Assembly (NCBI GenBank): GCA_033856535.1
Contig: JAWVEV010000190.1
Location: 1 to 64,000, forward strand
Direction of reading: 5' to 3'
DNA: 64,000 nt
From: JAWVEV01 sp033856535
GTDB taxonomy: Bacteria > Actinomycetota > Thermoleophilia > Miltoncostaeales > Miltoncostaeaceae
Shown here: positions 1 through 6,873 of the stretch, piece by piece
How the letters are laid out: every line of letters starts with the position of its first letter
Numbering within the stretch: the stretch's first letter is position 1
Notes under the pieces: generated by a model
Told to the model about the DNA's origin: nothing
What the model saw: only the letters and a program-made list of their open reading frames with translations
The model's database searches: none
Program-made: the position numbers and the translations under genes

Positions 1-1
1 G

Positions 2-64
2 GCCCCGCCGACCGAGGGTGGCGCCGTGGCCGAGGCCATCTCGACGATCGGAGCGAAGGCATGA
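2..64 (+). CDS. 3' end of an upstream gene (partial, tentative)
   Basis: An open frame enters from the left edge and ends at TGA 62-64. Only about 20 codons are visible, ending in ISTIGAKA. Most third positions are G or C, as in the real genes here, and a perfect stem-loop begins at the stop codon, which fits a gene end. The product cannot be recognised from so little sequence, and the frame could also be fortuitous. Confidence 0.3.
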   Translation, partial: APPTEGGAVAEAISTIGAKA

Positions 65-81
65 GCCGCCTTGTGCGGCTC
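63..81 (+). terminator. Stem-loop after the left-edge gene
   Basis: GAGCCGC (63-69) pairs perfectly with GCGGCTC (75-81) around the 5-base loop CTTGT. No T-tract follows, so it is not a classical intrinsic terminator. Such U-less hairpins are common at gene ends in high-GC actinobacteria. Confidence 0.35.
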
Positions 82-94
82 ACGCCGGCGCGAG

Positions 95-115
95 CGGGCC
101 GGCGGAGCCGGCCCG
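95..115. repeat. Perfect 9-bp inverted repeat before the 123 start
   Basis: CGGGCCGGC (95-103) and GCCGGCCCG (107-115) form a perfect stem with a GGA loop. It ends 7 bases before the ATG at 123, so in RNA it would lie across the ribosome-binding region. It could be a second terminator arm or a translation-limiting hairpin. Confidence 0.4.
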
Positions 116-122
116 ACGAGCG

Positions 123-581
123 ATGAACCTGCCGCATTACCTCGGCCTGCTGCACCGGGCCCAGGTCGACCTGGCCGCGGCCTTCCGCGAGGTCGGACGC
201 GGGCACGCCGACGAGCCGGACGTCCGGCACATCTGCGCGCAGCTGGCCGGCCAGTGCGACCGTCACGCCGACCTGCTGCGGCCCTTCGCCGAGCGCTATG
301 GGGAGGAGGCCGATGACGAGCCGGACCGCCTCCACAGCGACCTCTTCGCCGGCGGCGTGCGCGGCGGCGGCATGGGCCTGCTGCGCGACCTGCACGACCT
401 CTACCTCATGGCCTGCGAGTGCGACATCTCGTGGACGATCGTCGGCCAGGCCGCCCAGGGCGCCCGCGACGACGACCTCCTCGGCGTCGTGCGGGCCTGC
501 GAGGGCGAGACCGACATCCAGCTCAAGTGGCTCCGGACCCGCATGAAGCAGGCCGCGCCCCAGGCGCTGCTGGTCGCGTGA
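123..581 (+). CDS. Small all-helical protein, ferritin-like bundle (hypothetical)
   Basis: A 152-residue protein starting MNLPHYLGLL. It has no signal peptide or membrane segment. It reads as a bundle of long amphipathic helices rich in His, Asp, Glu and Cys: about residues 8-30, 36-58, 80-105 and 115-145. Repeated acidic residues and histidines on the helices (for example ICAQLAGQCDRHADLL) resemble ferritin-like or DUF-type helical bundles, but no clear EXXH metal site is seen. The start was set at ATG 123 because sequence upstream of it is Arg/Pro-rich and overlaps the hairpin at 95-115. The gene lies 53 bases before a small DUF1059-like gene in the same direction. Function is unknown. Confidence 0.6.
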   Translation: MNLPHYLGLLHRAQVDLAAAFREVGRGHADEPDVRHICAQLAGQCDRHADLLRPFAERYGEEADDEPDRLHSDLFAGGVRGGGMGLLRDLHDLYLMACECDISWTIVGQAAQGARDDDLLGVVRACEGETDIQLKWLRTRMKQAAPQALLVA

Positions 582-634
582 GGACGAGCCGCGCCGGGCA
601 GAGGTTCCATCCCATGACAATCAGAGGAGGAACG

Positions 635-796
635 ATGGCCAGTTGGAACTGCGACAAGTGCGGCGAGCAGTTGAAGGACGACAGCTACGAGGGCGTGATC
701 AAGCGCGCCGCCGCCCACAACCACGACCACCACGGGGGCCCCGCCGAGATGACGCCGGAGCTCGAGGCCGCGCTCCGCGCGGCCGCGACCGACTAG
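635..796 (+). CDS. DUF1059-like small Cys/His protein
   Basis: A 53-residue protein with an N-terminal C-x2-C pair (NCDKCGEQ), a His-rich centre (AAHNHDHHGG) and the C-terminal signature EMTPELEAALRAA. This layout resembles DUF1059 small proteins, which end in an H..HG..E/TPEL helix. Cys and His residues could bind a metal. The start is fixed by a strong Shine-Dalgarno sequence, GAGGAGG at 624-630, four bases before ATG 635; an upstream in-frame ATG at 614 lacks one. It probably shares a transcript with the preceding gene and converges on the hydrolase at 819. No function is known for the family. Confidence 0.7.
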   Translation: MASWNCDKCGEQLKDDSYEGVIKRAAAHNHDHHGGPAEMTPELEAALRAAATD

Positions 797-818
797 ACCC
801 GCGGAGCCGGCGCCGGTC

Positions 819-1397
819 TCAGGCCGGCGCCGGCGCGCCCCGCAGCAGCGCGGCGATCGACTCGGTCGGCATGACCTCCGAGCCGATCGCGCGTTGCTGC
901 TCGAGCGCCCGCTCGTGGACCTCCTCGTGGGGGTGCGGCCCGTAGTTCTGGGCGGCCGTCGCGTCCGAGGCGAAGAGCGTGCGGTAGCGGCGGCCGACGG
1001 CCTCGTGGGCCGTCGCGGTGCAGCAGGTCTGCGTCATGAAGCCGGCGACGATCACGGTCTCGACGCCCTTCTCGCGCAGGATCTGCTCGAGCGGCGTGGC
1101 GGCGAAGGCGCTCACGGCGCGCTTGTCGACCACCGGCTCGGCGTCGACCGGCGCCACCTCGGGCCGGATCTCGATCTCGGGGCTGCCGGCGCGGAACTCC
1201 TCGGCCATGGGGTGGTCGACGATGTGGCGCACATGAACCACGTGCGCGCCGGCCTCGCGCGCGGCTCCCAGCAGCTCGGCGGCCCGCGCCAGCGCCGGCG
1301 CCCCGGCCGGCAGCTCGTTCGGTCCGCCCGGCGCGAAGTACTCCTCCTGCGCGTCGATCATCAGCAGGGCCGTGGTTGCGGGGTCGAGCGCGGGCAT
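819..1397 (-). CDS. Isochorismatase-family cysteine hydrolase
   Basis: A 192-residue cytosolic hydrolase of the isochorismatase/nicotinamidase fold. The Asp of the early LLMIDAQ motif, a Lys in VVDKRAVSAF and a Cys in TQTCCTATA (Cys125, next to Cys126) match the family's Asp-Lys-Cys triad. Members hydrolyse amides or the vinyl ether of isochorismate through a Cys acyl-enzyme; the substrate here cannot be told. ATG 1397 was chosen because GGAGG lies just upstream and the protein then begins at the usual family position; a longer frame adds 24 Pro/Arg-rich residues. It is divergent from the carboxypeptidase gene at 1513. Confidence 0.85.
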   Translation of the reverse strand: MPALDPATTALLMIDAQEEYFAPGGPNELPAGAPALARAAELLGAAREAGAHVVHVRHIVDHPMAEEFRAGSPEIEIRPEVAPVDAEPVVDKRAVSAFAATPLEQILREKGVETVIVAGFMTQTCCTATAHEAVGRRYRTLFASDATAAQNYGPHPHEEVHERALEQQRAIGSEVMPTESIAALLRGAPAPA

Positions 1398-1512
1398 GAC
1401 GGGCCTCCGGCGGGTGGGGGCGCTGAGGCTATCGTCGCCGCCGCCCCCCAGGACCGGTCGCGCGGCCACCGCCGTCGCCCGGGCGTTTTCGGGCCGCTGT
1501 TACGATCCCGGC

Positions 1513-2643
1513 GTGTCGCTCGCCTGGCGGGTCCTGGTCGCCGCGCTATTGACCATGGCGGCGGCCCTGCCGTCCGTTGCGAGCGCGGCGCCGCCCGTGC
1601 CCGACGCCGCCGCCTACCTCCTGGTGGACGAGGCGACCGGCACGGTCCTCGCGCAGCACGACCCGGACGAGTCCCTCCCGATGGCGAGCACGACCAAGAT
1701 CATGACCGCGCTCGTCACCCTGGAGCGCGCGGACCTGGACGACATCGCCACGGTGCCCGAGGAGGCCGAGGTCGGCGGCTCCACGGCCAAGCTCGTGCCG
1801 GGCGAGCGGATCTCCGTCCGCCACCTGCTCACCGGGCTCCTCATCGCCAGCGGCAACGACGCGGCGGTGACCCTCGCGGTCCACGTGGCCGGCTCCCAGC
1901 AGGCCTTCGTCGCGCTGATGAACCAGCGCGCCCGCGCGATGGGTCTCGAGCACACGAGCTTCGCGAACCCCCACGGGCTCGACGAGGACGGCCATTACAG
2001 CTCGGTGGCCGACCTGATCGCGATGGCTCGGGTCGCCATGAGCAAGCCCTTCTTCCGGAACACCGTGCGCAACCACGAAGCCGCGATCCCGGGGCCGGGC
2101 GGCGTCGGCACCCGCGTGCTCGACTCGCGCAACGACCTGCTCGGGATCGACCCGTCGGTGGACGGCGTGAAGACCGGCAACACCGACGGCGCCGGCTATG
2201 CGATCGTCGCCCACGCGCGCCGCGCCGACCTCGGCGCCGGCCTCTACCTCGCCATGATCGGGTCTCCCAGCGAGGAGGCCCGCGCGAACGACGCCGAGGC
2301 GCTTATCGAGTACGGCTTCTCGCGCTTCGCCCGGCCCACCCTCGCGGCCGCCGGCCAGGCCCTTGGCGACGCGCCGGTGCGCGGGCGCCCCGGCCGCCGG
2401 GTCGAGTTCGGCGTGGATGAGCCCTTCACCGCGTCGATCCTGCTCGACGGCCCGGGCATCACCGAGACGCTCACCGTGCCGCGCGAGGTGCCCTCGCCGG
2501 TCCGGGCCGGCGACCCGATCGGCGCGCTCGTGATGCGCCAGGGCGAGCGCGAGCTCGGCCGGCGCGAGCTGGTCGCGCTCGAGGACGTCGACGGCCCCGG
2601 CATCTTCGACCGGCTGCGCGCCGGCTTCGACGACATTTTCTAG
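1513..2643 (+). CDS. D-alanyl-D-alanine carboxypeptidase, secreted PBP (DacA-like)
   Basis: A 376-residue penicillin-binding protein of the S11 class, which trims terminal D-Ala from peptidoglycan pentapeptides outside the membrane. GTG 1513 gives a clean signal peptide (about residues 1-24, ending VASA). The three active-site motifs are visible: STTK with Ser59, SGN in LLIASGNDAA, and KTG in DGVKTGNTDG. A C-terminal beta-rich domain follows from about residue 280. The hexamer TACGAT at 1501-1506 sits 6 bases before GTG, so the mRNA may be leaderless. No obvious C-terminal membrane anchor is seen. The PfkB kinase gene starts 9 bases downstream. Confidence 0.92.
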   Translation: MSLAWRVLVAALLTMAAALPSVASAAPPVPDAAAYLLVDEATGTVLAQHDPDESLPMASTTKIMTALVTLERADLDDIATVPEEAEVGGSTAKLVPGERISVRHLLTGLLIASGNDAAVTLAVHVAGSQQAFVALMNQRARAMGLEHTSFANPHGLDEDGHYSSVADLIAMARVAMSKPFFRNTVRNHEAAIPGPGGVGTRVLDSRNDLLGIDPSVDGVKTGNTDGAGYAIVAHARRADLGAGLYLAMIGSPSEEARANDAEALIEYGFSRFARPTLAAAGQALGDAPVRGRPGRRVEFGVDEPFTASILLDGPGITETLTVPREVPSPVRAGDPIGALVMRQGERELGRRELVALEDVDGPGIFDRLRAGFDDIF

Positions 2644-2652
2644 GGTGACCCG

Positions 2653-3600
2653 GTGATCGTCACCGTCACGATGAACGCGGCCCTCGACCGGACGCTCCGG
2701 GTGGCCAACTTCCAGTCCGGCGGGCGCCAGCGCGCCGAGTCCTCGCTGAGCCTCCCGGGCGGCAAGGGCGTCAACGTCGCCCGCGCGCTCAAGCGCCTGG
2801 GCCAGCCGGTGATCGCCACCGGCCTGGCCGGCGGGCGCACCGGCACCTACATCATCGAGGAGCTGACGGCCGAGGGGATCCTCAACGACTTCGTCCGCAT
2901 CCACGACGAGTCGCGCACCTCGACCGCCGTGATCGACCCGACCGGCGGCGGCCAGACCGAGATCAACGAGCAGGGCCCGCAGGTGGCCGCCGCCGAGCTC
3001 GAGGTGCTGATGGAGAAGGTGCGCTACCTCTCCAAGGGCGCCGAGATGTTCGCGGTGTCCGGCTCGCTGCCGCGCGAGGTGCCCACGGACTTCTACGGGG
3101 CGCTCGTCCGCGAGCTCCGGCGCCAGCACATGTTCACCGCGCTCGACGCCACCGGGCCCGCGCTGCGGGCCGGGCTGGCCGCCGAGCCGGACGTGGTGAG
3201 CCCGAACCAGCGCGAGGCCGAGATGATCGTCGGGCACGAGTTCGGCGACGACGAGGACCTGGCCGCCGGCGTCGAGACGCTGGTCGAGATGGGCGCCGCC
3301 AACGCGCTGATCCACAACGAGGACGGCTGCGTCGCGCGGATCCGCCCGGCGCCGGGCAAGCCGGCGCGCACCTTCCGGGCCACGCTGCCCCGCCGCGAGG
3401 TGGTCAGCACCGTCGGCTCCGGCGACGCCTTCCTGGCCGGATACCTGTCCGCGCGCTATCGCACCCAGGCGCCCGAGGCGGCCCTGGCGCTCGCCGTCGC
3501 CTGCGGCGCCGCGAACACGCAGCGGTTCGGCGCCGGGGTCTTCGATCCCGAGGACGTCGAGGCCCTGATGCGGCAGGTGCGGGTCGAGCCGCTGGGCTGA
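2653..3600 (+). CDS. 1-phosphofructokinase-family hexose kinase (PfkB)
   Basis: A 315-residue ribokinase-fold sugar kinase. The start MIVTVTMNAALDRTL and the GGKGVNVARAL motif (about residues 36-46) are typical of the FruK/LacC/PfkB branch, which phosphorylates fructose-1-phosphate, tagatose-6-phosphate or fructose-6-phosphate. The C-terminal GSGDAF signature carries the catalytic base Asp258. No PTS fructose genes are nearby, so the substrate is undecided. GTG 2653 begins 9 bases after the carboxypeptidase stop, with no convincing Shine-Dalgarno sequence; a TAGGGT hexamer six bases before it could drive a leaderless transcript. Length is normal for the family. Confidence 0.88.
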   Translation: MIVTVTMNAALDRTLRVANFQSGGRQRAESSLSLPGGKGVNVARALKRLGQPVIATGLAGGRTGTYIIEELTAEGILNDFVRIHDESRTSTAVIDPTGGGQTEINEQGPQVAAAELEVLMEKVRYLSKGAEMFAVSGSLPREVPTDFYGALVRELRRQHMFTALDATGPALRAGLAAEPDVVSPNQREAEMIVGHEFGDDEDLAAGVETLVEMGAANALIHNEDGCVARIRPAPGKPARTFRATLPRREVVSTVGSGDAFLAGYLSARYRTQAPEAALALAVACGAANTQRFGAGVFDPEDVEALMRQVRVEPLG

Positions 3601-3625
3601 GCGTCCCCGGCCGCTGAAACGCGCG

Positions 3626-3655
3626 TTGCGAGGCGACCGGCCCGGGGAGTAGCTT
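3626..3655 (+). promoter_or_regulatory. Candidate promoter of guaB3-guaA
   Basis: TTGCGA (3626-3631) and TAGCTT (3650-3655) are separated by 18 bases and match a vegetative -35/-10 pair; the rplM promoter proposed below is very similar. Transcription would start near 3662, upstream of the terminator at 3704-3738, making that terminator part of the guaB3 leader. Confidence 0.45.
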
Positions 3656-3703
3656 TTCCACACGACTCGCACGCGGCGGCAAACAACCTCATCGTGGTGG
3701 ACC

Positions 3704-3738
3704 AACCCAGGACCGGCGGCCGACGGCCTGGGTTTTTT
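3704..3738 (+). terminator. Intrinsic terminator in the guaB3 leader (possible attenuator)
   Basis: AACCCAGG (3704-3711) pairs with CCTGGGTT (3727-3734), and a run of six T (3733-3738) follows. This is one of only two textbook intrinsic terminators noticed in the window. It lies 103 bases after the PfkB stop and 72 bases before guaB3. It may end the PfkB transcript. If the promoter at 3626 is real, it instead sits in the guaB3 leader and would work as an attenuator. No known purine riboswitch core is recognisable in the roughly 40 bases upstream. Confidence 0.75.
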
Positions 3739-3810
3739 CGTCCGTTCACAGGGTTACGCGGGCGGGGACGGGGCTCGTGACCACCAGGCAGATGGAGGCA
3801 TTTGACAGCG

Positions 3811-4968
3811 ATGGAGATCGAGATCGGGCGGGGCAAGAAGGGCCGGCGGGCCTACGGAATGGATGAGATCGCGATCGTTCCGAGCAGGCGGACGCGCGAC
3901 CCTGAGGACGTCGACCTGAGCTTCTCCATCGGGCCTCACGAGTTCGAGCTACCGCTGCTGGCGTCGGCGATGGATGGTGTGGTCGACGTCCGCACCGCCG
4001 GCATCATCGGCAAGCTCGGCGGGCTCGGCGTGCTGAACCTGGAGGGCATCCAGGTGCGCTACGAGGAGGCCGACGCGGAGCTCGAGCGGATCGCTCAGTA
4101 TCCGCCCGACCACGCCACGCGCGGGCTGCAGGAGATCTACCGCGAGCCGATCAAGCCGGAGCTGATCGCCCAGCGCATCCGTGAGATCAAGGCGCAGGGC
4201 GTCGTCGCGGCCGGCTCGCTCACGCCGCAGCGCGTGCGCCAGTACATCGACGTGGTGCTCGAGGCCGGCCTCGACATCCTGGTCATCCAGGGAACGGTGG
4301 TCTCCGCCGAGCACGTCTCCTCGGTCGCGGAGCCGCTCAACCTGAAGCGCTTCATCGCCGAGCTGCCGGTGCCGGTCATCGTCGGAGGCTGCGCCTCGTA
4401 CTCCACCGCCCTCCACCTGATGCGCACCGGCGCGGTCGGCGTGCTGGTCGGGGTCGGCCCGGGCGCCGCCTGTACCACCCGGCAGGTCATCGGCGTGGGC
4501 GTCCCCCAGGCCACGGCCGTGGCCGACGCCGCCGGAGCCCGGATGCAGCACCTGCTCGAGACCGGCCAGTACGTGAACGTGATCGCCGACGGCGGCATGA
4601 GCTACGGCGGCGAGCTGGCCAAGGCGATCGCCTGCGGCGCGGACGCCTGCATGATCGGCTCCCCGCTGGCCCGCTCGGCCGAGGCCCCGGGTCGCGGACA
4701 CCATTGGGGAATGGCGACCTTCCACCCCGAGCTCCCGCGCGGGACCCGGGTCAAGACGGCCACCATCGGGACGCTCGAGGAGATCCTGCTCGGGCCGGCG
4801 CACGAGAACGACGGCTCGCTGAACCTGATGGGCGGCCTTCGCAGCGCGATGGCCACCTGCGGCTACGACTCCATCCACTCCTTCCAGAAATGCGAGGTGA
4901 TGGTGGCTCCCGCCCTCAAGACCGAGGGCAAGCGGCTCCAGATGGCCCAGTCCGTCGGGATGGGCTAG
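3811..4968 (+). CDS. guaB3: GuaB3 family IMP dehydrogenase-related protein
   Basis: A 385-residue TIM-barrel protein of the GuaB3 branch, which in actinobacteria accompanies GuaB; recent work links some GuaB3 proteins to GMP reductase activity. It lacks the CBS domains of true IMP dehydrogenase. Visible signatures are the N-terminal AIVPSRRT segment, the phosphate-binding GVGPGAACTTR loop with the catalytic Cys (residue 221) and IADGGMSYGGELAKAIACGAD. ATG 3811 begins at the usual family start (MEIEIGRGKKG). A TTG at 3802 is closer to GGAGG (3794-3798) and is possible. guaA follows after 4 bases, so both enzymes of the GMP branch are probably co-transcribed behind the leader terminator. Confidence 0.92.
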   Translation: MEIEIGRGKKGRRAYGMDEIAIVPSRRTRDPEDVDLSFSIGPHEFELPLLASAMDGVVDVRTAGIIGKLGGLGVLNLEGIQVRYEEADAELERIAQYPPDHATRGLQEIYREPIKPELIAQRIREIKAQGVVAAGSLTPQRVRQYIDVVLEAGLDILVIQGTVVSAEHVSSVAEPLNLKRFIAELPVPVIVGGCASYSTALHLMRTGAVGVLVGVGPGAACTTRQVIGVGVPQATAVADAAGARMQHLLETGQYVNVIADGGMSYGGELAKAIACGADACMIGSPLARSAEAPGRGHHWGMATFHPELPRGTRVKTATIGTLEEILLGPAHENDGSLNLMGGLRSAMATCGYDSIHSFQKCEVMVAPALKTEGKRLQMAQSVGMG

Positions 4969-4972
4969 GACG

Positions 4973-6577
4973 GTGGCGTCCGGCAGCACCTCCACCGCCA
5001 CCACGCCGCCCCTCGACCCCGCGCTGGCGGCCGCCGCGCCGGGCGGGGTGCTGGTCGTCGACTTCGGGGCCCAGTACAGCCAGCTGATCGCCCGGCGCAT
5101 CCGCGAGTGCCGCGTCTTCTCGGCGGTCGTGCCCCACGACACGCCGCCCGAGGAGATCCAGCGGCTCGAGCCGGCCGGCCTGGTGCTCTCGGGCGGCCCG
5201 GCCTCGGTCTACGAGCCCGGCGCGCCCGCGCTCGACGCCCGCCTGCTCGAGCTCGGGATCCCCGTGCTCGGCATCTGTTACGGGATGCAGAGCATGGCCC
5301 AGGCGCTCGGCGGCGAGGTGGCCCACACCGGCCGCGGCGAGTTCGGCAAGACCGCGATGGAGGTGCGCTCGCGGGACGGCCTCTTCCACGACCTGCCCGC
5401 CGAGAGCTGCTGGATGAGCCACCGCGACGCGGTGGTGAAGGCGCCCGACGGGTTCCGGGTCACGGCCGAGACCGCCGGCGCGCCGGTGGCGGCGATGGAG
5501 CACCGCGCCCGCCGCCTCTACGGCGTCCAGTTCCACCCCGAGGTGATCCACACGCCCTTCGGGACCGACCTGCTGAAGGGCTTCCTGTTCGACGCCTGCG
5601 ACTGCGCGCCCACCTGGACCGCGGCGCAGGTGATCGAGGAGCAGGTGGGGCGGATCCGGACCCAGGTGGGGGAGGGCCGGGCGGTCTGCGCGCTCTCGGG
5701 CGGCGTGGACAGCGCGGTGGCGGCGCTGCTGGTGCACAAGGCGATCGGCGACCGGCTCACCTGCGTCTTCGTCGACCACGGCCTGATGCGGATGAACGAG
5801 GGCGAGCAGGTCGAGACCGCCTTCGGGGGCCACTTCGGCGTCCCGCTGGTGCACGTGCGGGCCCAGGAGCGGATGCTCTCGGCGCTCGCCGGCGTCACCG
5901 ACCCCGAGCAGAAGCGCAAGATCATCGGGCGCGAGTTCATCCGCATCTTCGAGGAGGAGTCCGAGAAGCTGCAGCGCGGCCCCGAGGGCCCGCCGCGCTT
6001 CCTGGTGCAGGGCACGCTCTACTCGGACGTGATCGAGTCGGGCTCCCGCGACGCCGCGAAGATCAAGAGCCACCACAACGTGGGCGGCCTGCCCGAGGAC
6101 ATGGCGATGGAGCTCATCGAGCCCCTGCGCCAGCTCTTCAAGGACGAGGTCCGGGTGGTGGGGCAGGAGCTCGGGCTGCCGGACGGCATGGTCTGGCGCC
6201 AGCCCTTCCCGGGCCCCGGCCTGGCGATCCGGATCATCGGCGAGGTCACCGAGGAGCGGCTCGACATCCTGCGCCGCGCGGACTTCGTGCTCCAGGAGGA
6301 GATCCGCCGCGCCGGCCTCTACCGCGATCTCTGGCAGAGCTTCGCCGTGCTGCCGGCGATCAAGAGCGTCGGCGTCCAGGGCGACGAGCGCACCTACGCC
6401 TACCCGATCGTGATCCGGGCGGTCACCAGCGACGACGCCATGACCGCCGACTGGGCGCGCCTGCCGTACGACCTGCTCGAGACGATCTCGAGCCGGATCA
6501 TCAACGAGGTCGCCGGCGTCAACCGGGTCGCGCTCGACCTGACCTCCAAGCCGCCGGGGACCATCGAGTGGGAGTAG
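4973..6577 (+). CDS. guaA: GMP synthase (glutamine-hydrolysing)
   Basis: A 534-residue two-domain enzyme converting XMP, glutamine and ATP to GMP in the cytosol. The N-terminal class I glutamine amidotransferase domain has Cys102 in GICYGMQ and the His/Glu pair in QFHPEVIHT. The ATP-pyrophosphatase domain carries the P-loop SGGVDSAVAALL (about residue 240), and the C-terminal dimerisation domain ends in the conserved LDLTSKPPGTIEWE. The GTG start at 4973 adds about 23 Ser/Thr/Ala-rich residues before the domain (GVLVVDFGAQYSQLI); the true start might be slightly downstream. It follows guaB3 by 4 bases. Confidence 0.97.
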   Translation: MASGSTSTATTPPLDPALAAAAPGGVLVVDFGAQYSQLIARRIRECRVFSAVVPHDTPPEEIQRLEPAGLVLSGGPASVYEPGAPALDARLLELGIPVLGICYGMQSMAQALGGEVAHTGRGEFGKTAMEVRSRDGLFHDLPAESCWMSHRDAVVKAPDGFRVTAETAGAPVAAMEHRARRLYGVQFHPEVIHTPFGTDLLKGFLFDACDCAPTWTAAQVIEEQVGRIRTQVGEGRAVCALSGGVDSAVAALLVHKAIGDRLTCVFVDHGLMRMNEGEQVETAFGGHFGVPLVHVRAQERMLSALAGVTDPEQKRKIIGREFIRIFEEESEKLQRGPEGPPRFLVQGTLYSDVIESGSRDAAKIKSHHNVGGLPEDMAMELIEPLRQLFKDEVRVVGQELGLPDGMVWRQPFPGPGLAIRIIGEVTEERLDILRRADFVLQEEIRRAGLYRDLWQSFAVLPAIKSVGVQGDERTYAYPIVIRAVTSDDAMTADWARLPYDLLETISSRIINEVAGVNRVALDLTSKPPGTIEWE

Positions 6578-6600
6578 CCCGCAGAGGCTGACCGCGGCTC

Positions 6601-6647
6601 CGCGGGCCGGCCGTCCAGTGCTTTGAGGGCGCGCCGGCCGGCCCGCG
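6601..6647. terminator. Large GC stem-loop after guaA
   Basis: CGCGGGCCGGCC (6601-6612) and GGCCGGCCCGCG (6636-6647) form a perfect 12-bp stem around a 23-base loop, starting 24 bases after the guaA stop. There is no T-tract. It probably helps end or protect the guaB3-guaA mRNA. Downstream, CCACTTGA (6685-6692) and TCAAGTGG (6804-6811) form a second, widely spaced inverted repeat. The remaining sequence to 6873 shows no gene. Confidence 0.5.
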
Positions 6648-6873
6648 GGGGTTCCGCCCGAGGGAGCGCGCCTCGCCTTTTCGGCCACTTGACCAACGCT
6701 CCGGGCGAGCGGCCGCGATCACGAGGGATCCCCGCAGCCGGGAGTCCCCCGGCAAAACGGTCCTCCAGGTGCGCCGTCGGCGATCCGCGGTCGGGCGGCG
6801 GCCTCAAGTGGCGCGGTCCTGATCCCGATGGAATGACGTTGGGGCCGCCGGTGGCCCCTGGGTCCCGGGGAGC

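Noticed and set aside
3949..5142. Long antisense open frame across guaB3 and guaA
   Set aside because: High G+C keeps antisense frames open; the protein is low-complexity (runs of Gly, Arg, His, Asp) and opposes two clear enzymes. Many similar frames across the window were dismissed on the same grounds.
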